In this document: piece by piece, positions 48,190 through 59,600 of the stretch
How the letters are laid out: each line of letters begins with the position of its first letter
Numbering within the stretch: position 1 is the stretch's first letter
NCBI GenBank assembly: GCA_004154925.1
Contig: QJNS01000161.1
Location: 1 to 64,000 of the forward strand
DNA length: 64,000 bases
DNA from: Monosporascus cannonballus
Taxonomy: Eukaryota; Ascomycota; Sordariomycetes; Xylariales
Reading direction: 5' to 3'
Notes under the pieces: model-generated
The model's database searches: none
What the model was told of the DNA's origin: nothing
What the model saw: only the letters and a program-made list of their open reading frames with translations
Program-made: the position numbers and the translations under genes

Positions 48190-50090
48190 ATAATGTTATA
48201 ACTTTTTTCGCCGTACGGTTTTATAGATAACGGTAGGCCTATAATAAAGTCCATATTGATTTCCTTAAACGGACGATCCGGAATCGGTAGCGAAATAAGT
48301 TCTTTATAAGGTCGATATTATGCCGTCTTAAATTTCTAATATTTCGGGTAATTTTTTAAATAATCTTTAATATTTTGTTTTTAGATTTTCTAAAAGTAAT
48401 TCCGAATTAACTATTTATATAATTTCGTAACGCCGAAATAGCTTAGTATAAAAAGATTATGGTATTAATTAACAAACTCCTTACGTAAATCTGGGTTATA
48501 TGGTATATAAATTGCGCTTTTATATCTTAATAAGCTATTATTTTCCTCGATACGCCATAATTATTTATCCGTTACATATTTTTTAAAACGTTTAACTTTT
48601 TATATTTTATTAAAGACGAATTTAGTTTTTTGTTATAACTCAAAAATCAAAATAGTTATTAGGCCTTTTTTTTGGTAATAACGCTATTTTAATAATATTA
48701 TTAACGCTTTGTTGCCGTAGTACGAATAATTTGTAACCTGCAATTCTAATTAATATATATCTTACTTTTTTAAATATATTCCTGGCCGCCTTATTCTTAA
48801 GCCTGTATATATTGTTTTTCAGCAAAATACCTGCGATTTTTCTAATAAGTTGATAAATATTCGTAATTCTAAAATCGAATTAAGGTATTTTCGTTTTTAA
48901 TATTTTTTATTGCTTTAATATCGTTTTTTAAGATTTTTCTTTTTTGCTATTTTATAATAAATTAGGCCTTTTTAATAAATTATCGATTGGGTTATTTTTT
49001 CCTGGCCGGAACGTAATAACGAAATCGATTATCGCGAAATAATTTAATTATTTTAATTATTTTGTATTAAGTTATTATTTCGATTTCAAATACTTAAAGT
49101 AAAAGTAATTTATAATAATTTAAATAGGAAATTGCAAATAATTAATAAAATAACGTTATTTTTCGAAGGCGTCGACGATAGCTAAAAACTTATTATTTCC
49201 TATAACATAATAAATTTTTTTCTGCCTTATTTTTCGAAACTTAAATGCTATTAGATATTAACGGTTTCCATAAAGCTAGGATATAACTGCCTTAATAACT
49301 TTTCCGGATGCGTTTATTTCGATATAAATAAATAATAACAAATCAAAATATCGGAATATTTTCCTTATTATAAAAATTACTTCAAATATTTTAAACGTTA
49401 TTCTTTCGCAAAAGGATAATTATATAAGCCTTTTGGCCTTTTCGCAAAATCGATCCGTTAATAGTACAAATATTTTTATATAATTTTTGATAAATTTTCG
49501 ATAAAATCCTGTAAATCCTAAAAAAACTTAAATATTATAAATATTTTTCAGTAACTGCTAGGTTTTAATAATTTCCACGTAATTTCTTTTTATCTTAATG
49601 CCATTCAGCGAAATTTAAAACTTAAGAAAAAAACCTAAAAATATATAAAATTTATATTTATTTATATTTACGTAAAGTTTTTATTTTTTTAACCTTTTAA
49701 ATGTTTCGCGAATATATTGTTCGTATTTTACTAGATCTTTATTATATATCAGTATATCGTCGAGGTAAATTATATAAAAATTATTTATTAAATCTGTTAA
49801 CGTTCGATTAATATATATTTAAAACGTAATCGAGACGTTAAAAAATTTAAACGGTATTATTAAATATTCGAAATGGCTATATTTCGTCCTAAAAGCGGTT
49901 TTCCATTCGTTATTTTCTTTAATACGTATTTGGCGGTACGCATCTTTTAGATCCAGCTTCGTATATATACGGGCAGCTGCTAAACGGTCCAGGATTTCTT
50001 ATATCAGCGGTAACGGAATACGGTTTTTGCGAATTATCCGATTAAGCCCTTTATAATCGACGTAAAGGCGTAATGTATCTTCTTTTTTTT
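48190..50090 (-). pseudogene. pol relic of retrotransposon G (RT, RNase H, integrase)
   Basis: Minus-strand translation gives [20 protein letters not shown] (about 50,070), ARIYTKLDLKDAYRQIRI with NEWKTAFRTKYSHFEYLI (about 49,980-49,870), and the reverse transcriptase active-site motif YLDDILIY at about 49,770-49,746. RNase H traces include NNKFLAIVDAFEK at about 49,190. The integrase is marked by LPIPDRPFKEINMDFIIGLP at about 48,290-48,230, where MDF carries a catalytic Asp. Stops occur where relatives have Gln or Trp, as RIP produces. The order RT-RNase H-integrase defines Ty3/gypsy rather than copia. Confidence 0.9.
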
Positions 50091-50899
50091 GAAGCAAATA
50101 ATATAAGGGCTCCGGCTAAGCTATTATTCCGCTTAATTTATCCTGTTTTTTCTATTATTTTCAAAAACTTTTTAAAAGCTTTAAATTTCTTTTTTAAAAA
50201 CGGGTAAAAAAGGTCTTAAGAAGGTTTTTTTCTGTTATATAGATTTATCCTATGCTTATATAATAAATATTCCGGTAATTTAATAATTACTTCCTTAAAA
50301 AATATATTGACATAATTATTATAATATTTTCTTTTCGTATTTTTCGTATTTTTTCGATATAGATTTCTTATTCTTTTTGTTCGATATCGCAGATATAATA
50401 ATTATGACAATTATGGTAAAAATGTTGTTTCGTAATTTTTTCGTTTAATTAACGAACTTAATATTTTCGAATTCGAATCGATATTTTTATCAAAATAATA
50501 ACTAATTAATAACGGGGTCCGTTTTTCGAAACTATAAAAGCCTTAATATAATATCCGGTTTTTTTGCTTCTACGATAATAAAACGATATCTTTTTAATTT
50601 CGTAATATTAGATAAGTTTATAATTCGTATTTATAATATAACATATCCATATATCATAATAAAGTTGTTTACGTAAATTTTTAATTTCGATCCGGATTTT
50701 AATCGACATAATTAGCTATTTTTTAAGCATTTTGCGATGTATCGTATTATAATTTGCTCCCGAATCTATTTAATTATAAAACGTTATTTATTAATTTTTA
50801 TGCGTTTTTAAAAAGCAATATATATGTAATAAAAAATTTTTTATTTGCGAAAATTATTTATAAGGTTCGAATTAATATTTGTCGAAAATGTTTTCGAAT

Positions 50900-52230
50900 A
50901 ATTCGTTCGGAAATAACCTTTTTTATTATAGTTAAAATACGTCGTTTCGGGGCAGTTACTAAGTATATGGCCTTTTTTTAACGTAATGGCCGTATATAAA
51001 CTTTCGGGGTATATTTATTATCCTTTAAATTTTCTCAGGGTATTTAAATTTGCGATAATTTGTCTTTTTGTATCCGAAACAGGTTCTTTATTATATTTCT
51101 AAAAGCTTTTTGCAAAATATAATCCTATTTATTACGCGGCTTAAGTTCTATAATAACTACAAATTTTGGATTAATTATTAAGTTTTGAAAGAGTATTAAT
51201 TTATTTGCGGCGTAATAAAGACTTTTAAAGCGAAAATTCGGAATAACGATTTTATATTTAGGGTTTTTTATAAGTTATATTTAAGGTTTTCCGTAAAATA
51301 ATTACGGATATGAAATTAGTTATATAAAGATATAACCGCATAATAAAACAATTTATTAAGGGAATAATATTACTTACTTAATAAAACGTAATAAGGATTT
51401 ATTTATATTATTAATAAAAAGCGTCGATCGTTTTACTGGGTTTTTAAGATATCGTATCGAATTTTGCGTTAGCGAAAGCGAATCGCCGTATTACATTTTT
51501 AAAAACATTTTCGAAAATTACTTTTAAGCTAGGCTAATTTATAGAACGAAAGTAACGGAAGTCTTATATCTTAATTTTTACGGCTTCGTTATTTTTCCAT
51601 AATTTCCAATAAATATCTGCAGGCAAATTAAATATAATGTACGCTAACGCGTAATTTTTTCGTAAAGTTATCACGAAAGCTTTTAATCCTTAAAGGTAAT
51701 ATTTAGCTAAGGTATAAAGTTCGTATATTTCAGGTAAGTTTTACCTTAATACTTTAAGTTAAACAGAGTCCTAAATAATTTATCCCCTTTTTTATTTTTT
51801 GCCAAATTTTAATTCGTTCGTTAATAAGTAACGTAAATCCTTTAACGTTCGAACTTATTAAAGATATATAATTTGCAAATATTATAGCTCCTTAAATCCT
51901 TATAATAAAGATATTATTAAATGCTATAAGACCTGGCCCGAAAGGAGTATACGAAAAGTACATTACGTTGTCGTCGAGAATACGTAATATAGCGCTTAAT
52001 TATTAAACCTTACGGTTTAATTTTAGGCGTTGCTGTTTTTTCGTAAAGATCTTTTGCAGATACCGTTACTTTTTTTCCAAGCGGTCGTTTTCGCTATCCA
52101 GTACCTAAGCTTCCTTTTCGTACTTACTAAGCTGTCGCCAAGACCCAAATAAAATAAATTCGGGCTTTAAAGTTTAAATAAACCCAATAGCTGGAATAAC
52201 CGGTTTATCGTCGTACGTGGTCGTAATTAT
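50900..52230 (-). pseudogene. gag relic of retrotransposon G
   Basis: The region between the 5' LTR (minus strand) and pol. A zinc-knuckle-like CFGYKKTNYRK is readable at about 51,082-51,050; the Tyr residues replace the usual Cys and His of a CCHC knuckle, each by a single C/T- or G/A-type change. The upstream part has Lys/Glu-rich stretches as in gag capsids but is full of stops. The limits are approximate. Confidence 0.6.
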
Positions 52231-52285
52231 ATCGCTTGTTCCTTACGATTTAATCGAAATAAAAAAACTTTAATTTATTATATTT

Positions 52286-52496
52286 TGTTAAAGATTAAAG
52301 TAAAAGGAACAATACAGGTATATTAAGGACCAATTTAAAGCTTGCCCTTTTTCTTTGAAAAAGGAGTAAATAACTACCTATAAAACAACTACCCCGTATC
52401 TACCTCGTAGCAATTGCGTAAGCATAACGCATAGAATGCTTGGCGTCTCCTTTATGATACGCCCACTTTCTTAGCACACTTCCTTAGCCCCTGACA
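52286..52496 (-). repeat. 5' LTR of retrotransposon G
   Basis: Direct-repeat partner of 45420-45631, ending ...CCCCTGACA on the plus strand. It kept more C and G than the other LTR. The element interior begins at 52285 on the minus strand; no clear tRNA primer-binding site survives. Confidence 0.9.
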
Positions 52497-53160
52497 GTTT
52501 TTATCGTAAAATTAAAAGCCGTAAAAAACTTCTTTTAAACGCTAACGATAAAGTATATAAGGCCGAATTATGTAAAAAATGGCTTTAAACCTGGCTTAAG
52601 CAAAAAAAACTTATTAAAACGAGATCTAATATAATCTAACGAATATTACGTAATTATCTAACCTTGTTACCGCTAATGGCTAACGGTCTATAACGTCGAA
52701 AACCCGGATTTTTTCGAATATTTTCGCATATAAAATTTTTATATATAAATGTTTTAAGAATATTTTCGAAAAAGGTATAAAAAGCCTTATTACATATAGC
52801 CTAAGGGCCAAAAATATATCATTACCACAAAATATAATATGGTAATATTTTTAATAATTAAGGAATTCATAAATCGCTTCCTTAATACGCCCATATTTCA
52901 GCATAACGGTAACCCGGTTTATTAAGTAAAACGTATTTTCGAAAAATTTAACGCTCTTATAATATATACCTTTAAATGGCCTTTTAATAACCCTAATTTA
53001 AATTTTATTAAAAACATATAGGCTTAAATAAAATCTTATTTAAAGGAGAAATATAATTTGTAATAATTAACAGAAAAATAACTATATATAGCGATATTTA
53101 AGGCTTAATATGCCGTCCTTAAAGATTTTCTAATTTCGTTAATTTTGGCTTAATAGGATA
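52497..53160 (+). pseudogene. C-terminal part of a Tc1/mariner (DDE) transposase of element M
   Basis: Plus-strand translation contains QHNGNPVY (from 52899), then KRIFEKFNALIIYTFKWPFN and NPNLNFIKNI (from about 52977). These correspond to the second Asp block (QxDGAPxH) and the WPxxSPDLNPIEN block of Tc1/mariner transposases. The second catalytic Asp has become Asn, Asp of DLNP has become Asn and Glu of IEN has become Lys, all single G-to-A type changes. Stops interrupt the frame. Downstream lies the right TIR. The transposase continues to the left across element G. Confidence 0.75.
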
Positions 53161-53204
53161 AAATAAAATAATGCTTTAAAAGTAATAAAAAAAGCAAAGG
53201 AATT

Positions 53205-53311
53205 AATGGAGGTATTTTTGCATACAAAATATATGGGAGTATACTTACTAGCTGTTCAGGGAATCTTGTGGGGCGGTGGAGGTAACTAACAAAAAATACC
53301 CCTGTGAGTTG
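53205..53311 (-). repeat. Right terminal inverted repeat of element M
   Basis: Complement of the left repeat at 33688. It follows the transposase end directly and closes M; the first base outside is 53312. An open frame on the minus strand (53150-53413) spans it but is a by-product of its normal composition. Confidence 0.8.
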
Positions 53312-53686
53312 GAGCACGAAGTCAGCCGTTATAATTGAAAGGCGCCTCCTGCCGGTGCCGGGCGCCTCCTTCGCCCCGGACAGTCGCCATAATATACAAT
53401 GTAAGTCTTCCATCCAAAGGGCTAGGTTGGGGCTAGCGTTAAGCTAGCTTTAGAGTCGGACATAATTTTCAGTGCAGTATATGAACGACCCTTGGACCTT
53501 GCTCTTTCTAGCCAATCCAGGATCTCAACCCACACCGCGAAATCCTTAGTGCAGATGCACATGCGAATATATGCGACTTATTATAGCTCTATGGATAATG
53601 AAACTCGTTATGGAGCTCATCGGGCGTTCCTACAGAACCATTCGGGTTACTTTTATAAAGTTAAAACAAAGGATCTATGCTTTTTA
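53312..53686. other. Un-RIPed 375-base island of ordinary DNA
   Basis: Normal base composition returns abruptly here and ends abruptly at X2. It contains a nine-base direct repeat GGCGCCTCC twice, about 20 bases apart (about 53341 and 53361). No gene is recognisable. It is best explained as single-copy host DNA caught between two repeats. Confidence 0.65.
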
Positions 53687-56600
53687 TTACCTCAGCTAGC
53701 TCAGGCCTCCCTGGCTCGTTTTCCCAATTTTTTCAAAGTTACTCAAATACCGTTCCACAACGCTAAATATTAACTAATTAAATCCCAAATCCCCGTAACG
53801 AGCCAGTAAGGCCTAAGTTGTAATTACGTAAAAATAACTTCGTTTGGTATATTTGCTTTTTTAAAAAAATTAAAATCCGTAATAACTTAATAATAATACG
53901 TTTTTGTAAATATATATATATATATATATAATTACCTTAATTATGGCTTATTATTAATATTACGATAATCTTAATTAAAACCTATTTGCCATTCCTAAAT
54001 CCCAACGTATATAATAATTACAGCCCAAGCCCGTTACGTTATTATCCCCCTTTTTAAAATACGATAAATCCGAATTTTCCCAGTTTTATTAGGTTACGCC
54101 CTTAAAACAAAATATACGTACGCGTACCTTAAATTTCTGGCATTAATATAAAAAAATTAATATAACGTTTAAAAATTTTATTCGTAATTAAGTTTTATAT
54201 AATAATTTAAGCCGAATTATTAATTCGATTATTCAGATTAATCGATTAATTAACGTATTAAAAAAAACGAATATGCGAATAATTATTAATATGCGAAAAT
54301 TAGCAAGAATTTTTAATTTTTGCTAATTAAGATCCCGTTATATATAGATACCATAATATATTATACGAGAAATTTATAACTTTCGCAAAAGGGCCTGGAT
54401 TCCGCCGCTTGCCGGAAAAATTTTTATTCGAAATTAACGTAATTCATATTATTTTAAACGAAAGTTAACGCTTTATAAAAACGTTTATCCCTAATTAATT
54501 TAAGCTTTTAAATTAAGTAATTATATATTTAAGAAAAAATAATAATTATATAATACGAAACGGAAAACGAAATAATTTTATAATAATAATAATCCGGATA
54601 TTTTTATATATCTTTTTTTTATAATTTTAATTATTATAATTAAAATAATTTCCAAAATTAACGATAATTATCTGCCTTATTTATTAAGTAGGTTTTTATT
54701 ATTTTCGAATTTATTACGGCATAATATCGATATATTAAAAAAGTTAAATATTTATAAAAATTATTATACGTTAAATAAAAATATAATTCGATTAATAAAA
54801 AAAATAAAATAACCGTATTAATTTCTTTATAATAATATAATTTTAATTAAAATAAATTGCATTTTATAACTAGATACGATAAGATAATATCATATTTTAA
54901 TATAATAACTTTAATATTTAAAATTATATTCGTAATATAATATTTTAATACGGTACCGTTATGCGAAATATTATTATTACCTTTATCCATTATTATAGCT
55001 ATATCGTTAAAAAATTAAAATAATTTATATTTTAATTTAATTAGTATTATAAAATAAAATAATTTTATAAACCGTTATAATAATATTTAATATCTCCTAA
55101 TATTTTTTATTAATTCGTAATTAATATTATCCGGACTTTATTTTCGGTTTTTATTAATATGTTTTATAAACGTAATAAATATAAATTCCTTAATTTTCTT
55201 AAATTAAAATATATATTATATAATAAATGCCGTTCGATTTCGTTAAATATAATTAACGAAAATAAAGGTACTATTAACGGTATTTATAATATTTATTAAA
55301 AGGTTTTGTAAAAAATATATAAATTTAAAAAAAATAATTTTATCGGTTTTCGGAACGTTTTTATTTTATTTATAAAAATTAAAAAATAATTAATTATATT
55401 CGGAAAATATAGGTTAATTAAGCCGAAATAGCCGATCCATATAATAAGAAATGGTAATTCCTTTTTGTTTTTATTTTGTTCCATATATAAATAAAGTTTC
55501 TGCTTATAATTATATATAGTTATTAACCTAATAATATAATCGAAACGTATAAAATATAAGTAATTTTAAAAACGAATCGTTAATTTTTAAATAAAATAAC
55601 GTAATTATATTATAAATTATCAAAATTTTACTTTTTCAAACTTTTTATCCTTTATATATATAATATTCGCATATTTATATTATTTTTATAAGAATTACGT
55701 ATCCGATACGAATTATTTGTAATAAAAACGTTTAACGTATATGGAATTTCCCGGAATATCTTAATCAAAAACCTTTTTTCGAAAACCGAACTTACCGAAT
55801 TTATGGAATATATATATTCCCGGTTAACCGTTGCCAAATTTGAATTTATCGCGTATGATATAATTTTTAAATATTTTGGTTACGCCGGATGGACAAAAAA
55901 GTATTACGGAATCCTAATTAGGATACGTTAATAAATAAAGATCTTTTAACGAAAACTTTTTGTTATTATTTATTGATAATACGTTATTTAATAATATAAA
56001 TAATTTAACGGATAATTCGTAAATATTTTATTTTTTAATTCGGGAATATAGCTTATTTATATTATTTATTAAACGGTACGGTTTTAATTAAAACATATCG
56101 AATAAAACCCTTTTATCGGATAATTATAAGGCCGGAAATATTTTTAATTCGGCTAATATTCTATAAGGCGATAATTTTTTGGATTTTATTAAAAATAATA
56201 ATTAATTATTAATCGATATTATTTTTATCGATAAAAAATTACAAAATTATTACCGTTTTTCCAAAAAACCTAGGTTTATTTATATTTTTCATATATTATA
56301 CGATATAACGATATTAATTATATTAAATAATTAATACTAATATTATTATTATTTTTAAAACCGGTTAATTTAATTACGGTAAAAAAATATTTTATTTTAA
56401 CTAGATATTACGTTTTACAATATTAAATTAAGTCCTTATTTATTTAATTTTAATATTAAATCTGGTTTTAATAAAAAAATTTTTTAAAAAATAAAACAAA
56501 TTTAATCGAAAAGGTAAATATTATAATTTATAGTTTATTGCCGAACTCCGCCGATTAAGATATAATATATATAACGTTAATATTATTTTTTTTCGAAATT

Positions 56601-59600
56601 CGTTTTTAATTAAATACTATATATCCTTATAACGCGAATTTTATACCCGTTATGTTTTTTTGCAAAATAAACGTTACGTTATTCGGGATTTTCGTAACGA
56701 AATCTTTAAACGCGTTTATTTTTTATTTCGAAATTTCTGGCTTATTAAAAGATATTTATTTTAAATTAAAAGCAATAATTAAAAATTCGAAAATATTTTG
56801 GTTAAGGGCCGTAAAATTATAAAAATTAAGTTTACTAATTTTAATAATACCGTACTTATTATTAATAACGTAAATAGGCTTAATTAGCTAAATATGGCAA
56901 AAAACGAAAATTAATTTGTAAATAGCTTTAACGTAATTATTCGAAAAGCTTTTAATATCGAATTTGCTAAAAATAATTTAGTTTAAAATAACCGTAATAT
57001 CTTACATATGGAAAAAAATTATAATTTTATGATACAAATTATCAATAACTTAATTAATAATTTTAATTAAAATAATTTATTATTATTTTTGTCGTTATTA
57101 AATAAGCAAAATAAAGATTTATTAAATAAAAATAAACCGTTAATATAATTTTTTATTTTTTTATTACTTTATATTTTCTTATAAATAATATAATATTTAT
57201 ATTATATTTTTTAAATATTTATATTATATTTTTAATATTAATATAATTTTATTACTTATATAATTTTAATTAATTAATTTTAAAAACGTTTTATATATTA
57301 CCGTAATTACCTAATCGTTATATTAATATAATTTATTTGTTTCCGATAATAAAATTACGGACAAAAAAATAATATTTTATAATACGGTACGTAACATAAT
57401 TATTAACGAAATTAATATAAATAATTAAATTTATAATGTACGTAATTTTAAATAATTATATTCCGTTTAAACGTTTTATTTTTTATAAGGTTATATAAAA
57501 ATATCGTATTATTTATAACTAAATATAACGTATAATTTCAAATTAACCCGTATACCTTATTTATAATTTTTTTATTAATTAATATTTTTAAATGCTTTTT
57601 AAAATTCCCCTCCCCATTTTACCTTTTTTATGTGTTATTATAACTTATACATTAATAATTCCTTTTACGTTTTCGGGTTCCAAAATTTTATTTATCCTAG
57701 GCGTAATATTTGTATTTAAATCGCCTTAAAAATTTTTATTCGGATTATATAATAATGCCGAATATTTAAGGATTACGTATAAATATTTTTTGCCGCGTTT
57801 TTATACGTAATTTGCATATTTATTATCCGTATAACCCGATAAATTATAATATTTATAAAATAATTATATAATATGTATTTCTTAATTAAACGGCCTAGTC
57901 TATAAAATTATAAACTTTTTTCGCATTATTTATATGGTATTCGATTTATATAATTTTTTCGTTAAATTACAAAAACCGTAATTAATCGAAAATTCGTAAT
58001 TAATTTAATAATTTAATAATTTATAAGGCTAGTATAATCCGTTATAACGTAAATTTTATTTTACCCGTTATTATTACGGAATATATTCCGAATTATATTA
58101 TTAATATTTAATACTTATATAAATACCATATTTTTTCGTAATAAAAAACTTTATTCGTAATATAAGTTTTTTATAATATTATTAAACTTATAAATTTTTA
58201 ATAATCGTAAGATTTTCTTAATTAATATATAGTTGTATTAATATTAAAACGTAAAATACTTATTTTTTTAAAGTTTTCGCCATTTTAATATAATTTTATA
58301 ATATATATTTAATATTTAAAATTAATTACGCATAATATATATTTTTCGTAAAAAATATCTTTTATTTTAAAATAATTAAATATTATTTAATTAATACGAA
58401 AATATTTTAATTAGGATTACGCCGTTGGTTTTATTTTTCCGTAAATTATTTTGGTACCGGTTCCGGTTATTTTTTAATCCGAGATCTTATTACCCGTTTT
58501 TAAAATTATTCCTTAGGGGCAAATTATTTTTTGGGGATATTATTAATAAATTTAATTCCTTTAACCGGGCGAATAAAGTTTTTTAAATTTATTCGGGATA
58601 TATTATTAAAAATTATAACGAAAATTACCTTTATTATATCGACAAGGAATTTATTTATCTTTTATAATATCGTAAAATATATAAAGATATATATTATAAT
58701 AAAGATTTCGGATATTAAATAAAAAGAAATTAATTAATAATTATTATATCGTAAATAACGTAATTTTATATATTAAAATATAATAAATATTTAAAATTAT
58801 AAAAAATTATAATTAAATAAATAATATTAATTATATATTAAATAATTATAATAATTATATTTAATATGTATTTAATCGAAATAATTTAATAAATTATATT
58901 AAGAAATTTATAATAAAATATAAACCTTATATAATTTATATATAATTATTAAGTTTTTTCTTATATATTATTATTTCGTTATAAAAAATAATATTAATTT
59001 CTTTATTTATATTTAATAATTTATATAAATTTAATAATTTATATATTTATAATTATATAGTCTTAAAAGTTATATATATTTTAATATTAATTATATATAT
59101 TACCTTAAACTATTTTTATAATTTATTAATTATTCGTAAACTTAATTTATATATTATAAATCCTTATATATTTTTTATTTATATTAATAATATATTCGGT
59201 AATTATTTTTAATATATAAATTTTACATTATTTATTATATTTTTTATTTTTTATTTACATTTTTTAATTTTTATTAAGTTAAATTTATATCGGTAAACTT
59301 AAAATTTTTTTAAATTTCTTAATTATAATTATTTATTTATATATATTTAATATTATTTAATTATTATAATAACATTATTATTATTTAATAAAGCAAAATA
59401 TAATAATTATATTCGGAAAATATATAATAATTTAATAAAAAATTAAAACGTATATAATAATTATAATGGTATTAAATAAATTTTTAATATAAATTATATT
59501 AATTGCGGCATTATTTTCTATATTTTATTTTTTATTATATATATTATTTTTTAAATTACATAATTATTTAATAAAGTTTTAATACTATAAGGTTTTTATA

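Larger units (their letters stand above)
45420..52496 (-). mobile_element. Ty3/gypsy LTR retrotransposon G, RIP-degraded
   Basis: 7,077 bases between two direct repeats of about 212 bases (45420-45631 and 52286-52496). On the minus strand the LTR starts TGTCAGGGGCTAAGG and ends TTTAACA, giving the usual TG...CA ends. Internal order on the minus strand is gag with a zinc knuckle (about 51,060), reverse transcriptase (about 50,090-49,740), RNase H (about 49,320-49,100) and integrase (about 48,330-48,200), the Ty3/gypsy order. Every frame is broken by stops. The flanking bases are tgttt and gtttt, consistent with a 4- to 5-base duplication (GTTT). It sits inside the transposase region of element M and is therefore younger than M. 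Confidence 0.9.
33688..53311 (+). mobile_element. Tc1/mariner-like element M, split by two later insertions
   Basis: Terminal inverted repeats mark both ends: 44 bases starting CAACTCACAGGGGTATTTTT match perfectly between 33688 and the complement of 53311, and similarity continues imperfectly for about 60 more. Without the inserted elements X1 (33899-44879) and G (45420-52496), the parts 33688-33898, about 44880-45419 and 52497-53311 add up to roughly 1.56 kb, a normal size for a Tc1/mariner element. The right part encodes the end of a DDE transposase in plus orientation. No shared target-site duplication (TA would be expected) is visible in the flanks cgcta and gagca. Confidence 0.65.

Noticed and set aside
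33688..53311. Reading 33,688-53,311 as one 19.6-kb transposon with long inverted ends
   Set aside because: The interior contains complete X1 and G elements with their own ends and duplicated target bases, and the transposase pieces between them belong to a small Tc1/mariner type.
53150..53773. Minus frame 53150-53413 and plus frame 53492-53773
   Set aside because: The first crosses the TIR of M and the second crosses the start of X2; they are open only because this patch escaped RIP, and neither resembles a known protein.
34488..58722. Small open frames of 60-75 codons scattered in the AT-rich region
   Set aside because: Their composition is Ile/Asn/Lys/Tyr-dominated, as expected of RIPed sequence; they overlap mobile elements and have no conserved motif.
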